From: Hermetia illucens
Lineage: Eukaryota; Arthropoda; Insecta; Diptera; Stratiomyidae
Length of the DNA: 64,000 nt
Direction: 5' to 3'
NCBI RefSeq assembly: GCF_905115235.1
Contig: NC_051850.1
Coordinates: forward strand, 162,688,615 to 162,752,614
The notes below the pieces were generated by a model. That model saw nothing but the letters and a program-made list of their open reading frames with translations. It ran no database searches and was not told where the DNA came from. Position 1 is the stretch's first letter; each line of letters starts with the position of its first letter. A program made the position numbers and the translations under genes. This document shows, one piece after another, positions 56,110 to 64,000 of this stretch.

Positions 56110-57108
56110 ACCACTAATATTCAGGTTTATTGCCACAAACGATTTGGGGCACAGTGCATCAACTACACCTATATGCTATTGTTGTCGGCTTCTTACAATG
56201 GGTTTCAACTCCTTCCACGGTTTTAGAGCACTCTTTCTTTACTGTTCTATGCCACATAGCTTTAGGTCGACCCATTCGTCGGTTACCCTGGGATAGTAGC
56301 TTTTCCTGTATTACATAATGTCCTCAGTTGATACTGTATCCAGTACCATTTCCGCTTTCTAATCAACACGTCCACAGACATCTGGTCCGTGCACTGGCAA
56401 AGCCTTCTGTTATTGTCTCAGGACAAAAAACCTTGAATACACGCTCCGCCCCTTCATTTCTTTGTGGGATATAGTGCCGCAACCATACTCACTCTCCAGC
56501 TCCCCCTACGACTTCCCGAGACGCTCGCACTTATTCTCTACTGTTCTGCCTTTAGAGCGGCCCACTCGTCCGCCGTTTTGGGAGAGTGAATTCCACTGCA
56601 CAGCACAATCCGCAATGCAATTGTCGCCTCGCCTAAATGAGTGACTTACGAATGTCAAGTCTGCGGAGAGATCAAATTTTTGCTTTGAGATAGTGTCAGG
56701 CCAGCATACTCCGAAAATACGACTTGCGCAGGTATTGACGAAAGCCTGGAGCTATTGAGCGATAGTCGGGTTCACCTTCCATGTGCTACTCCCATACAGG
56801 AAGACAGAAAAAATATTAGCACAGAACAGTTTCAACTGGATCCTGTATTTTCAGATGTTAGGCAGAACAAGCGGATCTAGCGTCGGGTCAGTTCGTCCAT
56901 CAATCCAGTTACCAGAAACCACGCTTTCTAGATATACAAGTTGATCGACGACTTCGATGCTCTGCCCATTAATGCAGATAGGGAGATTGTGATGTCCCGT
57001 CAGACTGAAAACCTTAGTTTGTTTGGTGTTTATTTTCAGTCCACTTCTTTCCCGTAACAAAGTACCTGCTTTGCGAGGTAACCTTCGATTATCATCCAGT
57101 TTAGTCAA
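56110..57108 (-). mobile_element. LINE-B: RT C-terminal part and duplicated 3' region
   Basis: Minus strand. RT C-terminal block: RSGLKINTKQTKVFSLTGHHNLPICINGQSIEVVDQLVYLESVV (57040-56910). Then FLYGSSTWKVNPTIAQ (about 56800-56755), the usual LLYGxETWKV block, a decayed LQAFVNTCASRIF, and 3' sequence at 56640-56430. The segment 56420-56110 is a diverged second version of the latter (shared CGACCCATTCGTCGG against CGGCCCACTCGTCCG). No catalytic box is left. It is inactive. Confidence 0.75.
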
Positions 57109-57129
57109 AACACCATTAATCCACGTTCA

Positions 57130-57475
57130 TCAGTGCAACTTGGGTGAAGTTGCTTTCCGCAACTGGCGTTCTTTGTGATTGACACATCAACGAAAGTCTC
57201 AAATCCAAAATTTACTGCAATGTCGTTCACTCCCTGTATGGTTCTAAGTGTTGGCCGGTTATAAAAGACAATGAACGACGCCCCGCGGCAATGGAGACAT
57301 TGGTCCAGTGACGTAACAAAACATTCACTTGTCAAGATTTCTCTGGACGAAACAACATTGGCTTGATACGCTGGATGATTGTTTTGAGAGCCTCGTGACG
57401 AGCGAGAACAAGGGCGACCCTGATCAAAATAAGCTAAACTCGCTTCTAACCCGGACAAAAGAGAAAGAAGAAGAA
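57130..57475 (+). mobile_element. LINE-C 3' end fragment
   Basis: Plus strand. GVLCD-like text (57165-57180), then INESLKSKIYCNVVHSLYGSKCWPVIKDNER-like reading in shifting frames (57185-57280), a decayed LDTLDD (near 57360), RTKEKEEEK and a GAA-rich end. It is shorter than the 33-35.6 kb copy and lacks about 80 bp of the middle. Confidence 0.75.
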
Positions 57476-57479
57476 AAAA

Positions 57480-59685
57480 TTGACCAAACTAAAAACAGTC
57501 CTGACATAAAGCGCCAACATCCCGTAACAAATAACAGTGGTCATCGTCCTCTGAGGTTCTGTGCCTAACATTGTAGGCTCATTTTTTAGATCGCTGTTAC
57601 CTTTAGGCGATGGCCTCTTTTTGGCGCCACAGAGAACACTTCTTCTTCAAAAGCCATAGTATATTACCCAACCATCTTACTTTTTTCACTCAACTGGCAG
57701 ATCATTCGTCTGACCGACAAGGTACTGTGATATATTCTCTAATGTTCAACTCCATAATGGTCTTAAGTTGGATTTGGGCTCTGGTCTTCGTCACTCGGCT
57801 TCCTCGTACCAGGGTTCATACATTGAATTCCTTGCCAGTTATTTTATGGTTGTGGTATTTCTCATCAAGCTGTTTATCAACTACTCATATTGTGCTGGTA
57901 TTACACCAGGATGAGCGCAGAGCGGAGACCGTTGATAGTCATCTTCGGTTTTTGGGGGCGCTATTGTTTCCTATATGACTTACTCTATACCCTCCTGTTA
58001 CGTTGTTGCCAGATGTATCTTCCACCCGTATGTGTTATCATGATTTCGGTACTGTTCCCATATTCCCGCCATGTCTATATCAGACTATCGAATACTTTGT
58101 GGAAGCGCGTTCTGGGGTGGCTTAAAGTGATTAACATTGATTTGTCGATCTAATTTAGTCATTCCATTCAGTCGGACGCAGTATGGTACTGGGCAGTAAT
58201 TGTAGGTACATATATTCGGTGAATTTTTCAAACTACCACCTTTGGGGAGGAGTTGTACAAAATTGAGAAAAGGAAATAATCCAATGCAACACAAGGACCT
58301 CACCTTGCAATACCAAGGTTTAATAGTGAATACCATTTGCAACATAACTAATTTGCTATCATTAACATCAATATTAGTGGAACCAATATAAATATCAGCA
58401 ATCAATTCGCAAACTGTTTGGATACGTTGAGGCCGCTTCAATGAATCAGAAGACGCAAATTGGCAAGATGGACAAGTTGCATATTAGTACTTCCCCCGAA
58501 GAAAATCGATTAATAATTCTCGCATGCATAATGAATTCTTGATATTAAATTAATTCATGATTAAAGGTAGCTGGATCCACACTACATGTCTGACTTATAA
58601 ATATCATGCAATTAACCTATCTAAAGTGAAGTCGATTCCAGTTTTCATGCTCGAAAACCTGAAATTACGTAACATCACCGCTAAACGAGATTTTTTTATT
58701 AAGCCGCTTAGGCCAGGTATGGGTTGAAAGTGAAACTTGTTCTGTTGGCTCAAATACCACCTTTCTTCAAGATCTTCTTCATTTCAGCTTTTGACCTTGA
58801 AATATTATTTCCTGACAAACTTGTTTGTCGTTAACAGAAATTTTCGGGGATACGTGCAAATATCTGATGGTGAGAAGTAAGAAGCGGATCGGTGGCAAGC
58901 CGGGGAAAAGGTGAAGATGCAATTCTTGGCTCCTTGCTAGTCAGCAAAAAATTACGTTTTCCAGTCACAAAAAAAGTGAACACAGTTACGTTAATAGTAC
59001 GAGTCCCCCATCTCGGGGAGACGGACTTGGTCTTCCAGTTGTTAACATATATTCGGTTTTTTCTCAGTTCTAAATGTGAGAAAAAATGGTCATAAAGATG
59101 TTTACAGACATTGATAAATTGCAGAAATTGGTATGCAAGATGCATCTTAGTTGGCATAAAATGCATGTTAGTACATTGATGAAGCTGAGTAGTAGATCCG
59201 ATAGTCGGTTTCGATAGATATTTATGATCCGGGGCTCAAGTTCACATTCCAGTACATTGAGCAATAGTCGCACTAGCTCAGTAGAGTTCATCTAAGCGAG
59301 ATGATTCCGTTTTGGAATGTTTTTGAAGGCAGTTGACTTTGGAACGCAGACAGTTTCCTCCTCTTTGTTCATCACTGCAGATGACAAGGTCATTTGAAAT
59401 GTTGAGTAGCAGAACAAGAGTAGAATGAGCTACAACGTATCTAGTTTCATAGAGGCTTGCTAAGACGGCGCTATTGGAACCGGAAACGATGTGGTACTCG
59501 TAAAATCCAGTAGGCGGTTGACAACTGGTAGTTTGTTAAGTACGTGTTTATCATGAAGATTTGAGATAAAAAAATCAGCTTCCCAAATGCGCTGAGTATC
59601 CAGTATGCATTGTAAAAAGCGAAGTAATCCAAGAATTTGAATTAAGGAACTTCTCTAGAGAAACAATCAATAGTGATATTTTACT
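57480..59685. other. Unassigned spacer downstream of cuticle gene 6
   Basis: About 2.2 kb. Frames of 111-122 codons at 57610-57978 (+), 58441-58085 (-) and 59166-58831 (-) show no domain or splice context. No repeat match within the window was noticed. Confidence 0.35.
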
Positions 59686-59807
59686 TTTGGTTTATTTTAA
59701 AATATTCTAAATTTTTCTAGATAACAAATTTGTCCACAGTCAAACGCTACGTTAATGTATCCAAAAATCGAATCAAAAAAGCCATCATCCTGAGTCTGTT
59801 AAAATAT

Positions 59808-60203
59808 TTACTTTGGGATGTGGGCGCCTTCTGGTTGGAAACCGTTTTCATCAGCTACGTATGAGACTTGGTAGTTTACGCCATCCTTATCGGTGTAGGA
59901 GTAGGCACCACGGACAACGATGGCTTCACCTTCGGTTCCAATGTTCTTCAATTGACCTTGTTCGTCATGGACCTTTCCGTCACTGGTTTCGAATCTGCAA
60001 CAGGGCAAAGATATTCCAGGTTAGAGTATCAGAAAAAACATTCAGTAGTAAGTAAGTAGGTCAACTGCAACTTACCCCCATTTGTATCCATCAGTTCCAA
60101 TGTTGTCGGCTTCCAAACGAAGGACCTTAGCGACCTTTGGGTCATCGAGTGGGATGGCGGCAGCGACGGCCAAAACAGCGAAGAGAGCGATGGCGAATTT
60201 CAT
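59808..60203 (-). CDS. RR-1 larval cuticle protein 6, diverged member
   Basis: Two exons, complement(60076..60203, 59808..59994), 104 residues. The 81 bp intron (GTAAGT...TTGCAG) is phase 2 at YKW(G)FETSDG. The signal peptide is MKFAIALFAVLAVAAA; the mature part opens IPLDDPKVAKVLRLEADNIG. The RR-1 domain has FETSDGKVHDEQGQLKNIGTEGEAIVVRG, AYSYTDKDGVNYQVSY and VADENGFQPEGAHIPK. It is the most distinct paralogue: YKWG instead of YKFA, SYTDKDG instead of SWxxxDG, and HIPK at the end. It may form a different cuticle layer or stage, but that is a guess. AATAAA lies at 59696-59691, 112 nt after the stop, the longest 3' UTR of the set. It is intact. Confidence 0.96.
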
Positions 60204-60236
60204 TTTGTAGTTGATTTTGGTGTTGATTTCTTGAGA

Positions 60237-60282
60237 ACTGATCTCTGTATGCCTTTTCGTAGGCGATACTGTCGCATTTATA
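60237..60282 (-). promoter_or_regulatory. Core promoter of cuticle gene 6
   Basis: TATAAAT at 60282-60276 and TCAGT at 60241-60237 on the minus strand. The spacing of about 41 bp is wider than usual, so the real start site may lie nearer 60251. Confidence 0.7.
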
Positions 60283-60289
60283 GAAACCC

Positions 60290-61185
60290 ACTTCCAACGC
60301 GAAAAGGATCAACCAATTCAAAGAACCGATTAAAAGCCGCAAAAACTGGATTTGCAAAAATTTCGATATTTCTTAAAAATGTTCATATGCAAATTTCCGA
60401 AGATGCGCAGTGCTAGACATATCCAATGAAAATTATGCTCACCTTTGCGCTTTGTCGAATCTCAACAATGCTCCATAGCAAACCACTATTTGAGCTGGAA
60501 ACAATTAAAAGAAACCAGCAACTTGCTCTTGACGTCTCACGTTTAGCATTTCCAAAATAAAACAGTAAAAAACGTGGAAATAGCTGCGAACAGCTTCAAA
60601 ATTCATAAATATCAAAAAAACCACCTGCCCAAGTGGTCGAATTTGTTTACATATTATCAATATTCAATCCTTATCCCAAAATTTCTACTAAACAACTTGA
60701 TCCAAGATGAGAAAATTGCTATTATGGCTAATAAATAAGCGAATCAATGGAGCAAAAACCGAAAGAGCCATTGGAGTTATGTTTTCAAAACTGCCAATAG
60801 ATCGATATTCACATGCATATGCATATGAGCACAATGGCGAGTGAGAATATAGATTCACTTCAGAAGCCTTCAAATCTGCGCATATATAATAGATATTTAT
60901 CCGACATTAGCTTGAATAACCTTAGAACCCTCAATACTGTTTACCTGTCTACCAAAAGGGTCAGCTATGCATGTAAAAGCAAAAGATCTGCTTTATGAGG
61001 GTAAGTTTTTGTAGTTCGCGATCTCAAGGGTATTGATTTATCTAAAATTTATTTCTTTTTGATGGAAGCTGGCAGGGGGTCCTTTCACAGCTGAACATAG
61101 TTCGGTCTTAGAGGAAGCACACTTCCTGGAAGAAACTATTTCGAATTGCCTCTACCAGCTAAAATCAAACGGGTTGAAAAAGCAT
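60290..61185. other. Unassigned spacer upstream of cuticle gene 6
   Basis: AT-rich, with a CATATGCATATG-like run near 60815-60826. No repeat or gene motif was recognised. Confidence 0.4.
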
Positions 61186-61189
61186 TAAG

Positions 61190-63110
61190 CTCACTTCTAG
61201 CCCAGCCAAAATTTTCTCGCTCTTTAACAGCCAACCTATTGCTTTCTGGAGGGCTAATACATTTCTTTCAAGGAGTCGAGCCTCTCGTTTACCAAGACCG
61301 TTAGTAGGCGGTGGTATTAACAAAATGCTACGGATCGAGACTGGCAAGTCGAAAAATATCTCTCCCAATCCAGGAGGTTATGCGTACCGTGTCCGCTGAA
61401 CTGACTCTATTTGAACGCAGCTTCACAGACACCTAGCCGCCTTAGGAGTAAATTTGACCTTACCGGGCAGGGGCGCGTTGGGCGTGCATACGCACACTCG
61501 TAAAACAGCAGAAATCAGCCCACTAGGAATGTCCTCAAGAAACCTAAACTTGAACTCAGGATGGAGGAAACCTTGTGTAAGTTTCCGTGACGAAGGTAGG
61601 AGCCAAATGCAAGCGCGTATGCAAGCACAGTGAAAGGAATCCAACTATATATTTCATTTAGATAATTTGCCGAGCAAATGCTCGTGGAGCGGCAGCCTGA
61701 TCTAATTATGCTTCAGATTAAAGTTGCATAATTCGGCAAGTCTTCACATGACCTCCTCGCTGCTTCTCCTGCTAATAATAAGGAGGCCGGTACTGTCGAC
61801 GAGCGGGATGAAAAAGACCTTACTAAATACCAGGCGATTGTTGAGGAATACAATAGCAAACGCCTGGCAGACGAGCAGAAGGTGCTCTGAAACGCAATCA
61901 ATCTCAAGACGAGGTCGACCAAGATCATAAGCGGAGCAGAGTGGGCAAGATCTCAGACGCTAAGCAGCATCTGAAGATAGGTACGCAGTAACAGTCAGCC
62001 GACGACCGACGAACTGCGAAACCCTTCAGCAACGTGGCCAGGAGCCACTTACGTGTGGCGCTGGCGGATGGTAACTTTGTGATCCGTGAGTTCCACGTTA
62101 TAGCTTGCGAGGACCAATTCTTTAGGGACTTTCTCGGTTCGTGCGTCGATCACCGACGTCTGGTAGGGCGTATAGCTCATTGTCATCTCTTATGACGAGA
62201 TTCCCTGGAGATCGGTCCCCGGCATCTAGTTGCCGAAGATCCGAATGGATAAGGACGAACCCCCCATGCACACAGATCATGCTGAGGGTAACGCAGATAA
62301 ATTTGCAGAGGCTAGAGGAAGACATCGAGATCGCACTAATGCAGGAGCCCTGGGTCGGAGGCGACCGAACCATCAAAGGGCACCAAAGCAAAGATTTCAC
62401 TTTATTCCACAGCACAAGAGACGCTGATCAGAATTGACCTAGAACATGTATTCTCGTGAGGAAGAGTGTGCACGCTTTTCTGTGTTCCAGCGACTTAGTC
62501 GTGGTCATGCTGGAGTGGGCGGGGGTAGAGAATGTGTATGTTTCCTCGGCTTACATGGCTCACGACCTATCAGCTCCGCCTGAAGAACTTCAACATCTGG
62601 TGAACACCATAGCAATGCTGATAGGCTGCGACGCTAACGCAAGCCATACGCTTTAGGAAAATCAACGAGAGAGGTGAGTCATTCTTTGATTTGACTATTA
62701 CTTCAAACCTATCGGCGTGCAACAGGGGCAGTACACCAACCTTTCATTTCTCCAACCCGGAGAACTGTGACGGTTGGGAAGAGGTCCTTGGTGTCACCCT
62801 ACTAACCGACAATGGCCAGAGATCACAGTTTGATACTTTTCAGTCTAGATCTCGTCGCAGAGGTCTCTAAAACCTTCAGAGACCCCAGGAGGATCGATCG
62901 GAGAAAGTTGGTAAAGCAAATAAGAACAAACTCTCCGGTGCGCAAATTGGTAAGATTCGCACGACAGACGAACTGGAGTCAAAGGTCGGGGCTCTGGAAA
63001 AGGCGCCCTGCTCAGTACAGCAAAAAAGCTATCGACAGTGGGACTCGAGTGTTTCCGCAGCTGGTGAGAGTTCCCCTTCGGATGTGATTGAGTTTTTGCG
63101 TTTTGTCTTC
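61190..63110 (+). mobile_element. LOA-like LINE: leader, ORF1, endonuclease
   Basis: Plus strand. The leader resembles 11133-11520 (AGCCTCTCG, ACCAAGACCG). ORF1: SHLRVALADGNFVIREFHVI (about 62047-62105). Endonuclease: DIEIALMQEPWVGGDRTIKGH (62322-62385), CILVRKSVHAFLCSSDLVVVMLEWAGVENVYVSSAYMAHD (62450-62560), then PPEELQHLVNTIAMLIGCDANASHT (62578-62652) and a later ITSNLSACNRGSTPTF-like reading (62700-62745). The RT is absent or unrecognised after 63110. Frame changes make it inactive. Confidence 0.8.
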
Positions 63111-63209
63111 GTTTTAGAGATCGGACGACTCTTCGTTTTCTTTAAGCAATCCATCTATTTTTGCAAATGTCGTTTGAGAACAGCGCGACAAATAGCTATC
63201 TCACCTCCC

Positions 63210-63430
63210 CGTAGTCGCAGTTGTGGTACAAGTGCCACCGATTTAGCAAAGTAACCGGGATGCCTGGTTCCGGCAACTGGAGGCGCAGTTCGCGCTCGCG
63301 GGCATCACTGCTGATAGCAGACGATTTAAGCAAGCGCTTGTCGGTTTGGATGGGGAGTCGATTGGACTCATCGCCGACGCTCTGGAGGAGTGTTCCTACC
63401 CGAAATTAAAGAGCTACTTCGATTCCTCTT
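63210..63430 (+). mobile_element. LTR retrotransposon fossil, gag-like piece
   Basis: A short plus-strand remnant resembling the gag capsid region of Ty3/Gypsy elements. No LTRs or pol sequence were seen next to it. It is old and clearly incomplete. Confidence 0.5.
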
Positions 63431-63469
63431 AAGTTGTTTGTGGTTATTACATAATATCATGCTTGGAGC

Positions 63470-64000
63470 AGGCTTCCAGGGACTTTCAAAAGTTCCCAGG
63501 AGAGAGTCAAGCTCAAGATTATCTCATACGGCGAGATAACTAAGAGAATTGTTACTCGTCCGATCCTTGAGCCTTCGAAATCCCATGATCCCGATGGACG
63601 ACCGTGTTTAGAGGCACTGAAAAAACCAAACTGTAGGGTGCGGTTTGGAATTAGGAATACAAAGGTCGCTTCTTAAAACCGGCAGGTAACGTGAGCTCCG
63701 TCGATGCCGCCAATCAGTTGTTGGAGGATATGAAAATCGATTGTCTGACGGGCACTTTTTACCTTCGTAAGCGGACCAAGATAGGTGTAGCACAGGTCAG
63801 TCTGCAGGACTTGAATCCGCCTTGAAAAACCTGTTGGTCTTCCTTTCGGACCACGATATCAATATTGTACTAATATAGGAACTCAGGAACGGAGGAGGCC
63901 TTGGATGATTCTAAGGCTTCAAAGCAAATTTCACAATCCGGACAGGTCCAGCGCATTTATTGTCGTCAGGAACAGGTTGTAATCCTTTCTATGTTCAGAA
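63470..64000 (+). mobile_element. LOA-like LINE: end of ORF1, start of endonuclease
   Basis: Plus strand, running off the right edge. ORF1 end: SSVDAANQLLEDMKIDCLTGTFYLRKRTKIGVAQVSLQ (63694-63808). Endonuclease start: NLLVFLSDHDINIVLI (63830-63876). The 63470-63600 part reads as earlier ORF1 sequence. Its continuation lies outside the window. Confidence 0.75.

Noticed and set aside
57610-57978. 122-codon hydrophobic open frame as a membrane protein
   Set aside because: No family resemblance, overlapping frames nearby, and it sits just after LINE fragments.
62122-62415. 97-codon minus-strand frame as a gene
   Set aside because: It is antisense to the LOA-like endonuclease start, which carries recognisable motifs.

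Overview
The window looks like insect nuclear DNA, most likely from a fly (Diptera, perhaps a lower brachyceran with a large repeat-rich genome; the species is inference). Two things support this: six small two-exon genes for RR-1 (CPR family) larval cuticle proteins of the Drosophila Lcp65A type, and intergenic DNA packed with decayed retrotransposons of insect types. No bacterial genes, CRISPR arrays, rRNA genes or free-standing tRNA genes were seen.

Host genes. Six intact paralogues lie at 3574-4021 (-), 16033-16412 (+), 31694-32138 (+), 43309-43714 (+), 48824-49221 (-) and 59808-60203 (-). Each encodes 104-105 residues: an MKF signal peptide, a short acidic linker, and the chitin-binding Rebers-Riddiford consensus ending in ADENGFxPxGAHLP/IP. 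Each has one intron at the same place, in phase 2, inside the codon after YKF/YNF/YSF/YKW. Each has a TATA box about 75-110 bp before the ATG. They form a dispersed tandem cluster, probably co-expressed in epidermis, with 5-15 kb spacers.

Spacers. The spacers hold several families of LINE. LINE-A is APE/RT, minus strand, with copies at 2.1, 5.9-9.0 and 38.9-41.1 kb. LINE-B is at 20.1-21.5 and 56.1-57.1 kb, with loose ends at 24.8 and 50.8 kb. LINE-C is RTE-like, at 21.5, 33.1-35.6 and 57.1 kb. An R2-like LINE with a restriction-like endonuclease is at 9.0-10.3 and 26.8-28.6 kb. LOA-like and R1-like Jockey-superfamily elements are at 0-0.5, 11.1-14.0, 17.3-18.7, 19.2-19.6, 44.0-48.4, 53.0-55.7 and 61.2-64.0 kb. 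There is also a Penelope-like element with a GIY-YIG domain (51.7-52.5 kb), a tRNA-headed SINE family (four copies), a non-autonomous element with a terminal palindrome (best copy 34.1-34.9 kb), and three broken Ty3/Gypsy fossils (0.7-1.7, 36.7-37.5 and 63.2-63.4 kb). None of the LINE copies can be active as they stand.

Stretches with nothing recognisable are listed as such; the largest is about 21.7-24.8 kb. I found no convincing new biological system. The most informative signals are the cuticle cluster, the shared SINE/LINE-A 3' end, the internally deleted LINE-A copy, nested insertions (one with a clear target duplication) and the palindrome-ended element. All assignments come from reading translated motifs by eye; no alignment or database search was run.
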